Origin: Bacillota bacterium
Lineage (GTDB): Bacteria > Bacillota > Clostridia > Oscillospirales > Ruminococcaceae
Direction of reading: 5' to 3'
Assembly (NCBI GenBank): GCA_023413185.1
Contig: JAEZQD010000018.1
Location: forward strand, 1-31,213
Length of the DNA: 31,213 bases
The notes beneath the pieces were generated by a model, which searched no databases, was not told the origin of the DNA, and saw only the letters and a program-made list of their open reading frames with translations. This document shows positions 16,109-23,677 of this stretch, in pieces; the first letter of the stretch is position 1; the number at the start of each line of letters is the position of its first letter. Position numbers and translations under genes: made by a program.

Positions 16109-16158
16109 ATGTGTCACAGCCCAGAATCATCACAATTCTTACGGGAGGGACGGAAGGT

Positions 16159-17541
16159 ATGCACTACAACCAAAGTGACATCAACAACATCGGAGAAGAG
16201 CAGGCAAAAGCCATTAGAATCTTATGCGAGGAGTACACCAAGTATAACAAGATTGACCCTGCCCTTTACGACAAATTCAACGTCAAGCGCGGATTGCGCA
16301 ATCAGGACGGCACCGGTGTTGTTGCAGGTATCACCCACATCTGTAACGTTCATGGCTATGTTTTGAGCGAAGGCGAGCGCGTACCGATTGACGGCGAGCT
16401 GATCTACCGCGGAATCAACATTCGCGAGATTATCGACGGCTGCCACAGCGAAGACCGTTTTGGCTATGAAGAGACGGTGTGGCTGCTTTTGTTTGGCAGT
16501 CTGCCTACCGAAGACCAGCTTGCGTATTTTAAGCAGACACTCTGCTTATTCCGCGAACTGCCTACCCGTTTTGCCAACGACGTTATAATAAATGCCCCTT
16601 CCGCCGATATTATGAATATGCTTTCGCGCGCCGTTCTGGCTCTTTACAGCTTTGACGAACGCGCAGACGATACCTCACTCGAAAACGTAATGCGCCAGTG
16701 CATTGAGTTGATTGCGCGTCTGCCCTCGATTATGGTAAACGCCTATCAGGTGAAGCGCCGCGCCTTTGACGGCGAAAGCATGGTGTTGCACCCTTCTATC
16801 CCTGAGCACAGCTGTTCGGAGAATATCCTCTCCACCATCCGCGCCGACCGCGAATTCACCGCCGAAGAAGCCAAGCTGCTTGACCTGATGCTGATTCTGC
16901 ACGCCGAGCATGGCGGCGGTAACAACTCTTCGTTTGTGTGCCGCTCGCTCACCTCGTCGGGCACCGATACATACTCGGCCATATCGGGCGCCATCGGGTC
17001 GTTAAAGGGTCCCAAGCACGGCGGCGCAAACGCCAAGGTGATGGAGATGCTTGATTGCATCAAGACCGGCGTGCGCAACTGGGAAAGCGAAGGAGAGGTC
17101 GCAGACTTTTTACGCAAGATTATCAACAAGCAGGCGTGTGACGGCTCGGGGCTGATATACGGAATCGGTCACGCCATCTATTCAAAGAGCGACCCGCGTG
17201 CCATCATCTTAAAGGATCGAGCGCACGGTCTTGCCACCGGCTCAGCGTACGAGCCGGAGTTTCGCCTGCTTGAGCTTATCGAGCGGCTTGCCCCCGAAAT
17301 CTTTCACGAGCACAAGGGCGACAACAAGGTGCTCAGCGCCAATGTAGACTTCTATTCGGGTCTTGTATACAAGATGCTCAATATTCCGCCCGAGCTGTTT
17401 ACCCCCATGTTTGCCGTTGCACGCATGGGCGGCTGGAGTGCGCACCGCATAGAGGAGCTTACGACCTGTTCGCGCATCATTCGCCCTGCCTACAAGGCAA
17501 TTGAGCGCGATCGCAAGTATGTGCCCATTACCCAGCGCTGA
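16159..17541 (+). CDS. Citrate synthase
   Basis: This 460-residue enzyme condenses acetyl-CoA and oxaloacetate to citrate, supplying 2-oxoglutarate for glutamate and, in this organism, arginine synthesis. Family motifs are IDGELIYRGINIREI, the CoA/oxaloacetate-site histidine in KGPKHGGANAKV, GIGHAIYSKSDPRA with the second histidine, the catalytic Asp in ANVDFYSG, and the late Arg-containing ARMGGWSAH. The usual GHRVY reads GHAIY here, as I recall in clostridial homologues. The start ATG at 16159 follows GGGAGGGACGGAAGG, so an upstream in-frame codon at 16111 was rejected. 2-Methylcitrate synthase is a less likely alternative. It has its own promoter, long leader and terminator. Confidence 0.9.
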   Translation: MHYNQSDINNIGEEQAKAIRILCEEYTKYNKIDPALYDKFNVKRGLRNQDGTGVVAGITHICNVHGYVLSEGERVPIDGELIYRGINIREIIDGCHSEDRFGYEETVWLLLFGSLPTEDQLAYFKQTLCLFRELPTRFANDVIINAPSADIMNMLSRAVLALYSFDERADDTSLENVMRQCIELIARLPSIMVNAYQVKRRAFDGESMVLHPSIPEHSCSENILSTIRADREFTAEEAKLLDLMLILHAEHGGGNNSSFVCRSLTSSGTDTYSAISGAIGSLKGPKHGGANAKVMEMLDCIKTGVRNWESEGEVADFLRKIINKQACDGSGLIYGIGHAIYSKSDPRAIILKDRAHGLATGSAYEPEFRLLELIERLAPEIFHEHKGDNKVLSANVDFYSGLVYKMLNIPPELFTPMFAVARMGGWSAHRIEELTTCSRIIRPAYKAIERDRKYVPITQR

Positions 17542-17570
17542 TTTTTCACCCGCATTCTTGCTGTATTGAC

Positions 17571-17599
17571 AAGAACCGCCCGTTTTTTGGGCGGTTCTT
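17571..17599 (+). terminator. Terminator of citrate synthase gene
   Basis: An 11-bp perfect stem AAGAACCGCCC / GGGCGGTTCTT with a 7-nt loop is followed by a T-rich run (CTGTTTGTATTTT), 29 nt after the stop codon. Confidence 0.88.
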
Positions 17600-17603
17600 C
17601 TGT

Positions 17604-17632
17604 TTGTATTTTCCACTGCGGTGTGATATAAT
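17604..17632 (+). promoter_or_regulatory. Promoter of 8-TM protein gene
   Basis: TTGTAT (17604-17609), a 17-nt spacer and a perfect TATAAT (17627-17632) with an upstream TG (extended -10) lie directly after the citrate synthase terminator. Confidence 0.7.
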
Positions 17633-17667
17633 ATCGCAAGAATGCCACATAAATGGAGTGATTATAG

Positions 17668-18522
17668 TTGAAGCGAAAATCAATATGCGCGCTTGCGGTT
17701 GTAGCCGCCGCGGTGTTCACGGCAATACGGGTATGGCAGTATCTGTGGATTATCAACGTAGCAACAGGCTTTTTTACCGACATTGACCTATCGGTGTATC
17801 TGTTGTACGGCGGGCTGGCAATGTTCTTTGTTCTTGCCGCTTTTACAAGCTTTTTGGATAAAACCATCGCCAAGGCGCACACCTCCTTTTTGCACGCCCG
17901 TTTGACGGGGGTTGCATTGCTTTTAGCAGGCAGTACAAACCTGTTCGCCAGTGCTTATATGCTCGCGGGCATTATGGATGGCACCACCATTAAGCTGGTT
18001 ACGGTTTCAGAGTCGCTGCTTGGGTTTGCGTCGGCACTCGTTCTGTTGTATTTTGGGGTGCTTACCGTGGGCAAACGGGGGATACGCCATAAATTCCTGC
18101 CGCTTGTACCCCTTGCGTGGGTTGTGATACGCCTGCTGAACGATTTTCGACGGACGAGCACCGTGCTCACCATCAGCGAGAACCTTCTTTCGCTGATGTG
18201 CCTCGTTGCGTTATGCGTCTATTTTTTGTATTTTGCGTTTGCCGTTTCGGGGCTGTTTACCAAATCGGGTGCGCGCTGGATGTTTTTAAGCGCGGTCGTA
18301 GGTGTTACATTGCTCGTACCCGCGACACTGGGTATGCTGATTGCGGCATATGCCAACGCCTTCTTTACGCTGGAGCCGTTGTGGTACATTGAGCGCATTG
18401 CAACCCTATCCCTTGCTCCCCTGATGCTGTGCACCGCATACTTTACCGCGTTTGAGAAGAATGAGGTCGCAAAACCCACCGCTCCGTTGCCCGAGGTTAC
18501 CGAAGGCAATGCCGCCAATTAA
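17668..18522 (+). CDS. Uncharacterised multi-pass membrane protein
   Basis: I do not recognise a family for this 284-residue protein. It has about eight hydrophobic membrane segments, near residues 5-28, 42-64, 79-102, 110-133, 142-158, 174-198, 206-232 and 240-262. Loops are short, and the C-terminal tail of about 20 residues is rich in Pro, Glu and Ala. There is no obvious nucleotide-binding, metal-binding or enzymatic motif. The start is a TTG at 17668 with GGAG about 9 nt upstream, placed well behind an extended -10 promoter. It is flanked by its own terminator and is monocistronic between citrate synthase and a convergent ABC transporter operon. A function should not be assigned from the sequence. 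Confidence 0.8.
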   Translation: MKRKSICALAVVAAAVFTAIRVWQYLWIINVATGFFTDIDLSVYLLYGGLAMFFVLAAFTSFLDKTIAKAHTSFLHARLTGVALLLAGSTNLFASAYMLAGIMDGTTIKLVTVSESLLGFASALVLLYFGVLTVGKRGIRHKFLPLVPLAWVVIRLLNDFRRTSTVLTISENLLSLMCLVALCVYFLYFAFAVSGLFTKSGARWMFLSAVVGVTLLVPATLGMLIAAYANAFFTLEPLWYIERIATLSLAPLMLCTAYFTAFEKNEVAKPTAPLPEVTEGNAAN

Positions 18523-18545
18523 CAGCGGCTTTACCGCACATGACA

Positions 18546-18573
18546 AACCCGCCCGCAGCAATGCGGACGGGTT
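18546..18573 (+). terminator. Terminator of 8-TM protein gene
   Basis: A 12-bp stem with one mismatch (AACCCGCCCGCA / TGCGGACGGGTT) around a GCAA loop is followed by TTTTTGTTTG. Confidence 0.85.
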
Positions 18574-18601
18574 TTTTGTTTGCCCCAACCGGCACCTCGA
18601 T

Positions 18602-19396
18602 TTAATCGAGGTTTAGGCATTTTGTTAGGATTCGTTCGCTGACGATATAGTATATCGCGCCCATAAGTAAGTTGATGCAGGTCAATCCGATACAGAATAC
18701 TGCAATAAATTCATTGGTGGGCACCGCATTCTCCACAAAGCTCTGGGGGCTTATAAAGTACAATGCGGCAACCAGCACACTGGAAAAGATCTGCGAAACG
18801 GTGTTGAGCACAAGGAAGGCACCAAACGCGGCAACCAGCTTGTGGCGTGAAAACAGCTGCCCGATGGAGATGGACGCATACACAAACAGTATGTTTACAA
18901 AAAGCCCAACTACGACCATTACAATAAGCCAGGTCAGCATGGCTCCAAAGCTGATGTTCAGCTTTGCCAGTTCGGCTGCAATCTCTGTAAACGCTCTGCG
19001 AATCTCCGCAAATACGCCCTTCTGCGCTACCATGACAAACACAGAGCCGAGTACGACCACGGCGCTTACCAGCTGCCACAGTACGGCAATGAGCAGCTTA
19101 GACGTAATGTTGTGCCATGTTTTCACGGGCAGCGTAAACATTAAGTAGCCTTCATCGCCCAACAGATTTTTATAAAACCTCTGAATGATGATAAACAGCG
19201 TCAGCGCAAGTGTGGCAGCGATAGCAATCGCGTATGCGGCACCCGAAAGACCCGCGACAAACGACATCCAGCCGCCCGTAACATTCAATGAGATAAAGAT
19301 GCGGTTAATCAGCGCAAAGACCACGATGGCCAGATAAAACGGAACAAAGATGCGTGCGGTGGCCTTCCACTCGTACTTAAGCAGTTTTCCTAACAT
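18602..19396 (-). CDS. ABC transporter permease (ABC-2-like)
   Basis: This 264-residue membrane protein has about six hydrophobic segments, including residues 17-35, 40-70, 100-126, 150-176, 186-212 and 232-254. It begins MLGKLLKYEWKATARIF, the amphipathic N-terminus typical of ABC-2-type permeases. It overlaps the upstream ATPase gene by 7 nt and has GGGAGG before its ATG, so it is the membrane partner of that ATPase. With a YtrA-type regulator in front, the set resembles Bacillus ytr-type exporters that respond to envelope stress or peptide antibiotics. The substrate is unknown. A short palindrome (CCTCGAT / ATCGAGG) spans the stop codon but lacks a T-run. Confidence 0.85.
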   Translation of the reverse strand: MLGKLLKYEWKATARIFVPFYLAIVVFALINRIFISLNVTGGWMSFVAGLSGAAYAIAIAATLALTLFIIIQRFYKNLLGDEGYLMFTLPVKTWHNITSKLLIAVLWQLVSAVVVLGSVFVMVAQKGVFAEIRRAFTEIAAELAKLNISFGAMLTWLIVMVVVGLFVNILFVYASISIGQLFSRHKLVAAFGAFLVLNTVSQIFSSVLVAALYFISPQSFVENAVPTNEFIAVFCIGLTCINLLMGAIYYIVSERILTKCLNLD

Positions 19397-20091
19397 TTGA
19401 ACACCTCCCGAAACAATGCATCCACCGATTTGCCGTGGCGGTCGCGGATCTCATCCACGCTGCCGGTCAGCTGAACCTTGCCGCCGGATAGGAAAACCAC
19501 GTCGTCAAGCACCTGCTCGATATCCGAAATCAGATGGGTGGAAAGAATGACCGTCGCATTCTCGTTGTAGTTTGTTAAAATGGTGCTCAGGATATAGTCC
19601 CTTGCCGCCGGGTCTACGCCGCCAATCGGCTCGTCGAGCAGGTAGAGGTCCGCCTCGCGGCTCATAACGAGGATGAGCTGTACCTTCTCGCGCGTGCCCT
19701 TGGACATTGTCTTCAGTCTGTCCTGCGCGCCGATGCCGAGCTTGCCCAGCATATCATACGCCTTTTGGGTGTTAAAGTTGTCGTAAAAATCGGCAAAGAA
19801 CGCAATCATGTCGCTGACGCGCATCCAGTCGCAAAGATAGGTGCGCTCGGGCAGATAGGACACAATCCGCTTGGTCTCTACGCCCGGTTTTGCGCCCGCA
19901 ATCAGCACCTCGCCCGCGGTCGGGGTCAACAGCCCGTTGGCTATCTTAATCAGCGTACTTTTTCCGCTTCCGTTGGGTCCGAGCAGACCGACAATCCGTC
20001 CGCGGTTAATTGTAACGCTTACACCCGAAAGCGCCGGTTTTCCCGAAAAGGACTTTGAAAGGTTGTTGCACTCAAAAATGGGTTTGTTCAT
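19390..20091 (-). CDS. ABC transporter ATP-binding protein
   Basis: This 233-residue nucleotide-binding subunit has Walker A GPNGSGKST (residues 38-46), a modified signature SKGTREKVQ, Walker B LYLLDEP followed by IGGVDP, and the switch histidine in STHL. It belongs to the group of drug/peptide or Na+-type exporter ATPases found beside GntR regulators. The ATG overlaps the stop codon of the regulator gene (ATGA), and a GGAGGAG site lies in the end of that gene. It powers the permease encoded next. Substrate not determined by sequence. Confidence 0.93.
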   Translation of the reverse strand: MNKPIFECNNLSKSFSGKPALSGVSVTINRGRIVGLLGPNGSGKSTLIKIANGLLTPTAGEVLIAGAKPGVETKRIVSYLPERTYLCDWMRVSDMIAFFADFYDNFNTQKAYDMLGKLGIGAQDRLKTMSKGTREKVQLILVMSREADLYLLDEPIGGVDPAARDYILSTILTNYNENATVILSTHLISDIEQVLDDVVFLSGGKVQLTGSVDEIRDRHGKSVDALFREVFKC

Positions 20092-20459
20092 TGCCCGTTC
20101 TCCTCCCCTGTTTTTGTCATTAGCTCGATTGTCTGTTGCTTGCTAAAGCCGATCTGCCCCATCTTCTCAAGAAAATCGAGTATCTGTTGTGTGGCAAGTT
20201 CGTTTTTCAGCTTCGCTATCATGCCCTCATCCTCCGTAATATAGCGCCCGCTTGTGCGCTGTGCGTAAACAAGCGAGTTCTGCTCTAGGTCTGCCAGCGC
20301 CTTTTGCATGGTGTTTGGGTTTACCGATGCCTCGGCGGCAAGGTCGCGCACCGACGGCAGCTTTTCGCCCGGTTTATACCCGCCCGACACAATCATCAGC
20401 TGTATGTGCTCTACAAGCTGCCGAAAGATTGGTCGGTCGTTCTTTAGTTCCCACGTCAA
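20088..20459 (-). CDS. GntR-family regulator, YtrA subfamily
   Basis: This 123-residue DNA-binding protein has the N-terminal GntR winged helix (residues 5-70). It includes PIFRQLVEHIQLMIVSGGY, the typical PGEKLPSVRDLAAEASVNPNTMQKAL recognition region, and DLEQNSLVYAQRTSGRYIT. Only about 45 residues follow, the short effector/dimer domain of the YtrA subfamily. The start is a TTG (20457-20459) with GGGGG 8 nt upstream. It leads the ABC transporter operon, and its promoter carries a long palindrome, so autorepression is very likely. The inducing signal is unknown. Confidence 0.92.
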   Translation of the reverse strand: MTWELKNDRPIFRQLVEHIQLMIVSGGYKPGEKLPSVRDLAAEASVNPNTMQKALADLEQNSLVYAQRTSGRYITEDEGMIAKLKNELATQQILDFLEKMGQIGFSKQQTIELMTKTGEENGQ

Positions 20460-20477
20460 TGAGTCATCCCCCTTTTT

Positions 20478-20511
20478 GTATTATTGTATTAAGAGCTTAA
20501 TACAATAATAC
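20478..20511. promoter_or_regulatory. Long palindromic operator of GntR/ABC operon
   Basis: GTATTATTGTATTAAG (20478-20493) and CTTAATACAATAATAC (20496-20511) are perfect 16-bp inverted arms around a 2-nt centre. The site covers the -10 box of the operon promoter and ends about 20 nt before the regulator's start codon. It is the expected binding site of the YtrA-type regulator. Confidence 0.85.
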
Positions 20512-20533
20512 AGCGATACAGTTTGGTTGTCAA
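20505..20533 (-). promoter_or_regulatory. Promoter of GntR/ABC operon
   Basis: On the minus strand a consensus TTGACA (20528-20533), a 17-nt spacer and TATTAT (20505-20510) are present. The -10 box lies inside the palindromic operator, so repressor binding would block RNA polymerase. Confidence 0.85.
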
Positions 20534-20576
20534 TCCCTTTTTTCTATTTTTTGATAATAATTTTATGTCGCAATAA

Positions 20577-20605
20577 AGCGCGCCCCTGCATCAAAAGGGC
20601 GCGCT
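20577..20605 (-). terminator. Terminator of M14-family gene pair
   Basis: A 9-bp GC-rich stem AGCGCGCCC / GGGCGCGCT with an 11-nt loop is followed on the minus strand by TTATTG. It lies 14 nt after the stop codon of the first M14-like gene. The T-run is short. Confidence 0.65.
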
Positions 20606-20619
20606 CTAATTCATGGGTA

Positions 20620-21555
20620 TTAAACATGCAGTCGGCGGATAATCTTGCACACGACGGTGTTTTCTATAACGAGGGGCTGGTTGCTTGTAAAAAACACAAT
20701 GCCGTCTGTGGGCGCAAGCACCCTGGCCAGAACGGTTCCTTCGTAGGGATGCAAAATCTCGGCGACCGGCTCACCAAAGCCCACCTCATCGCTGGGTGAT
20801 TTTAAGCGGCGGAAGATCCCCGCGGCTGTTGTTTTGACCGAAACCAGCTCTTCCTCCTGTACCACGCTTGAGAGATACCCGCCGTGACTGGTGTACTTGA
20901 TGATACCCATGCGCACCAAAAAGCGCAGCACCGCGCCTACCCCTAAGGCTGCGGAGCGTTCGTCAATCGACTCGGTTTGGTTGGTGTATACCGAAAAGGC
21001 GTTCACCTTCCACTTTTGCAGGTTGTAGTTAAGGGTCGAGGTATCCACGGGGCTTGGCTTACGCACCACCGCATAGGGCAGACCGAACAACGCCGCCAAG
21101 CTGGTGGTTTGAAAGCCAGTTTCCATCATACGCACATGGGGAATGAAATCACCCGGCATATAAAAGGACGCAAACTGAATACCGTAGCGATACTGCTGCG
21201 CCTGGGCAAACACCGCCGCCGCAATGCGCCCCGTCACCTCGCCCTGCTCGTTGCCCGGAAACATGCGGTTGATATCGGAGTTATCCACCGCCCAAAAGCG
21301 CCTGCCGATGTTCATAGAGAAGCTGTTGACCGAAGGGATGACTAAGATCTCCTTGCCCGCAGCGATGGCGCCCTTTTCCTCCAGTCGGCGCAGGGTGCCG
21401 ATGAGCTGCGAGCACATATAGAGCTGCTGAACCTCGTTGCCGCGTATTGCCCCCACGATACAGGCGGTTGGTTCACCGCCGCCAAACCGATAGCCGTGTA
21501 TGCGAAACTCGCCCCGGTAGGGGGACTGCAGCGAGTAGATTATCTCATTCTTCAT
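20620..21555 (-). CDS. M14/AstE-AspA family protein lacking the zinc site
   Basis: This 311-residue protein is a paralogue of the neighbouring AstE/AspA-type M14 zinc hydrolase, but its active site is gone. The metal motif, usually HGxE, reads RGNE (Arg38, Glu41). The second zinc histidine, in DIHS of the neighbour, is Phe128 (IQFAS). The catalytic Glu position is Tyr190. The fold-level features remain, including NRMFPG (96-101), PHVRM, and a C-terminal barrel-sandwich domain from about residue 255 with EPVAEILHPYEGT and APTDGIVFF. The ATG at 21555 was chosen; it has only a weak AAAGG upstream, and an in-frame TTG lies at 21567. It follows its intact paralogue by about 85 nt and is probably cotranscribed. 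A non-catalytic partner role is inference. Confidence 0.82.
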   Translation of the reverse strand: MKNEIIYSLQSPYRGEFRIHGYRFGGGEPTACIVGAIRGNEVQQLYMCSQLIGTLRRLEEKGAIAAGKEILVIPSVNSFSMNIGRRFWAVDNSDINRMFPGNEQGEVTGRIAAAVFAQAQQYRYGIQFASFYMPGDFIPHVRMMETGFQTTSLAALFGLPYAVVRKPSPVDTSTLNYNLQKWKVNAFSVYTNQTESIDERSAALGVGAVLRFLVRMGIIKYTSHGGYLSSVVQEEELVSVKTTAAGIFRRLKSPSDEVGFGEPVAEILHPYEGTVLARVLAPTDGIVFFTSNQPLVIENTVVCKIIRRLHV

Positions 21556-21639
21556 CGTTACGACCAAGCCTTTCTGTGAAATTGCCGACCTAATGGCTGT
21601 GCAGGCAGATCAATTTGTCGCTAACAAATATAAAAAGCC

Positions 21640-22569
21640 TTACCCCTCGAGCACCCTTGCCAGCAGCGAGCCTTTGTACACCACGGGGTATTCGCGTAAT
21701 GAGAACACAATGCCTTTACCCGGGGCGGTTACAACCTGCTCTACCCTGCCAAGCGCGGGGTTTACAATCTCGCCTAGCACCTCGTCCTTTTGTACGGTTT
21801 TGCCGTGAACATCGCGCGGCAAAAATACGCCGGAAGCAGACGCGCTCACAAACGAAACCTTGTAATCGGTCGAGAGCATCGGCTCGTTGAGCACTGCGGG
21901 CGGTGCACTCCATACCCCAAGCGTGTGTAACAGCGCGAATATGCCGTCTACAAGACGGTTTCCGTACGCGGTGTCAATGCGCATACCAACGCCCATCTCC
22001 ACCGCCAAGGTGGGCACACCCGCCGCGTTCAGGCTGTAGGCAAGGGTTGCCTGCAACACGGTCAGCGATTGGTACACCCAAACAAGGTCGGCACCCAGCA
22101 GCCTTGCATACGGCATTAGGGTGGCGGCACTTTCGTCACTGACGCGCACCTGCATGAGCTCGCGCAAAAAGATGTTGCTTGAGTGGATGTCCACACACAG
22201 GTCGGCACCCATAATATCCTCGGTAATCATCGCCGCAATGTACTCGGCACTAGCCCCCGTATCCGACCCCGGAAAGATGCTGTTGAGGTCAAGGTCGAAC
22301 ATCGGAATACCGCGGCTGATGCAGTCCATGCCAAGCGGGTTTAAGGACGGATAAATATCTATTGTACCGGTGAGCATGTGGGGGTTCTCGTTGATGCGGC
22401 GAATCAGCTCGTAGCACACATACTGGCCGTCGAGCTCATCGCCGTGTGTGCCGGTGACGATGCAAACGCGTTTTTCCCGTTTGGTTTTGTCGGGCGATGT
22501 CAGCCGGTTCTTTTTTATGACGATGCGTTCGTCAACCGGAAGTCCGATCGAGACTACCTCTTGCAGCAT
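21640..22569 (-). CDS. AstE/AspA-type M14 zinc hydrolase
   Basis: This 309-residue protein belongs to the succinylglutamate desuccinylase/aspartoacylase branch of the M14 metallopeptidase fold, whose members cleave amide bonds of N-acylated amino acids. The zinc site is intact: GTHGDE with His42 and Glu45, and VDIHS with His129. The catalytic Glu191 stands in TLAVEMG. The usual NRxFPG reads NSIFPG, so the arginine that binds the substrate carboxylate in characterised relatives is missing, although the degenerate paralogue next door keeps it. A C-terminal barrel-sandwich domain (about 245-309) is present. An AGGAGG site lies 8 nt before the ATG. Substrate unknown; deacylase or peptidase both possible. 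Confidence 0.87.
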   Translation of the reverse strand: MLQEVVSIGLPVDERIVIKKNRLTSPDKTKREKRVCIVTGTHGDELDGQYVCYELIRRINENPHMLTGTIDIYPSLNPLGMDCISRGIPMFDLDLNSIFPGSDTGASAEYIAAMITEDIMGADLCVDIHSSNIFLRELMQVRVSDESAATLMPYARLLGADLVWVYQSLTVLQATLAYSLNAAGVPTLAVEMGVGMRIDTAYGNRLVDGIFALLHTLGVWSAPPAVLNEPMLSTDYKVSFVSASASGVFLPRDVHGKTVQKDEVLGEIVNPALGRVEQVVTAPGKGIVFSLREYPVVYKGSLLARVLEG

Positions 22570-22599
22570 AGCGGTGTCCTCCTGTTACGGTATTTGCTC

Positions 22600-22630
22600 A
22601 TGATACCAGCGTCTTTTTTCAGTATGCCAA
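22600..22630 (-). promoter_or_regulatory. Possible extended -10 promoter of M14 pair
   Basis: The minus strand reads TTGGCA (22625-22630), a 19-nt spacer and TGGTATCAT. The spacing is long, but the TG extension supports a promoter. The predicted leader is about 25 nt. Confidence 0.35.
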
Positions 22631-22639
22631 GTTCCAATC

Positions 22640-22670
22640 TTTATCATGCAGAAAATACCTGCAGGATAAA
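22640..22670. repeat. Imperfect 12-bp inverted repeat upstream of M14 pair
   Basis: TTTATCATGCAG (22640-22651) and CTGCAGGATAAA (22659-22670) pair at 11 of 12 positions around a 7-nt centre. It lies just upstream of the candidate -35 box, so it could be an activator or repressor site. No T-run follows on either strand. Confidence 0.5.
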
Positions 22671-22703
22671 CCATGATTGTCGAGATAACCGTGTAATGCA
22701 AAA

Positions 22704-22735
22704 AGGCAAGGGCACCAAAAATGGCGCCCTTGCCT
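22704..22735 (-). terminator. Terminator of the SDR gene / TetR operon
   Basis: A 10-bp perfect stem AGGCAAGGGC / GCCCTTGCCT, which can extend by a few loop pairs, is followed on the minus strand by TTTTTGC. It lies about 40 nt after the SDR stop codon. Confidence 0.85.
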
Positions 22736-22773
22736 ACCTGTTATTGTAGCGTGTTTTGGTCCGGGTGTCAATA

Positions 22774-23571
22774 TCATCGAGGGAACGTTCCCGAATGATG
22801 ATTGGTCTTGGAGGAGCTACCGCCGCGCTTGCGCTTCTGTTGACCGTATGCCATACGCAGCAGGGCACGGTCGGATACAAAGCGGGAGAGGGAGCGAATC
22901 GCCTTCATCTGCCCGCCCGGGATGATAACCAGCTTTTTACGAAGCATCTGCTCGATGCCGTACCTTGCAACAAACTCGCTCGAAAGCCCCTTTAGGCTAA
23001 ACCTTACCCCAGCGGTTTGGTCAAACTCGGTGTGAACTGGCCCCGGGCAAAGAACACTGACCGAAACGGCACTCCCCCTGCGGCGCAGCTCCTCGCTGAT
23101 TGCCTGTGTCAGGCGCAAAACGTATGCCTTGGTGGCGTAATAGCCCGCCATAAGCGGACCGGGTAAAAACGCCGCCGAGGAGGATACATTCAGGATATAC
23201 CCACGGTTTGCCTTTACAAAGTCGCGCAAGAACAGCTTGGTAAGGATGTGCACCGCGCGGATGTTCACATCAATCATCTCAAGCTCGCTATCAAGGTCAC
23301 TCTCTTCAAACGCGCCGAACACCCCAAAGCCCGCGTTGTTTATCAGGATATCGATATGCTCGCCCTTTACCTTCTCATACAGGCTATGGCAATCCTGCGT
23401 TTTCGTCAGGTCAAACGGCAGCACGCTCACGTTGCCACCCAGCTCCGTTTTTAGCTGCAGTAGTCGGTCTTCTCTGCGGGCAGTCAGAATCAGGCCGTAC
23501 CCTTTTTTTGCGAGTACACGCGCCATATCGCGCCCGATGCCCGAGCTTGCCCCCGTGATGAGTGCCTTCAT
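22774..23571 (-). CDS. Short-chain dehydrogenase/reductase (SDR)
   Basis: This 265-residue cytoplasmic oxidoreductase is a classical SDR. It has the cofactor loop TGASSGIG (residues 6-13), the structural NNAGFG, the catalytic Ser within LNVSSSAAF and the YYATKAYV Tyr/Lys pair. The second beta-strand ends TARREDR, where basic residues suggest NADPH preference. The ATG at 23571 has AAAGGA upstream with slightly long spacing. The C-terminal ~35 residues are basic and unlike the core. It is the last gene of a minus-strand series after the CrtI-like oxidoreductase and TetR genes, but it is separated from TetR by two large palindromic elements, so its expression may be uncoupled. Substrate unknown. 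Confidence 0.9.
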   Translation of the reverse strand: MKALITGASSGIGRDMARVLAKKGYGLILTARREDRLLQLKTELGGNVSVLPFDLTKTQDCHSLYEKVKGEHIDILINNAGFGVFGAFEESDLDSELEMIDVNIRAVHILTKLFLRDFVKANRGYILNVSSSAAFLPGPLMAGYYATKAYVLRLTQAISEELRRRGSAVSVSVLCPGPVHTEFDQTAGVRFSLKGLSSEFVARYGIEQMLRKKLVIIPGGQMKAIRSLSRFVSDRALLRMAYGQQKRKRGGSSSKTNHHSGTFPR

Positions 23572-23595
23572 TGAGGCGCACGTCCTTTCATATTA

Positions 23596-23674
23596 TAGTC
23601 AATAAACTTGAAAACAGCCCCTGTTTTCAAGCGGCAGGTACCTGCCGCACGCCAGATGGCGTGTTTATTGACTA
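23596..23674. repeat. Four-way-junction palindromic element, copy 1
   Basis: These 79 nt fold on paper with every junction base paired. A 12-bp closing stem (TAGTCAATAAAC at 23596-23607 with GTTTATTGACTA at 23663-23674) encloses three hairpins with no linker between them. The first is TTGAAAACAG / CTGTTTTCAA with a 3-nt loop (23608-23630). The second is GCGGCAG / CTGCCGC with loop GTAC (23631-23648). The third is ACGCC / GGCGT with loop AGAT (23649-23662). It lies just upstream of the SDR ribosome binding site, and a TATAAT on the minus strand (23592-23597) overlaps its edge. It is not a tRNA. It could be a mobile palindromic repeat or a structured RNA; neither is shown. Confidence 0.85.
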
Positions 23675-23677
23675 CAG

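Larger units (their letters stand above)
15830..16158. other. Divergent intergenic region, spoIID / citrate synthase
   Basis: This 329-nt region holds a strong plus-strand promoter (15919-15947) and a roughly 200-nt leader in front of the citrate synthase gene. The leader contains an 8-bp inverted repeat near its end. No riboswitch was recognised, no second gene was found, and I could not identify a sporulation-sigma promoter for spoIID. Confidence 0.5.
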
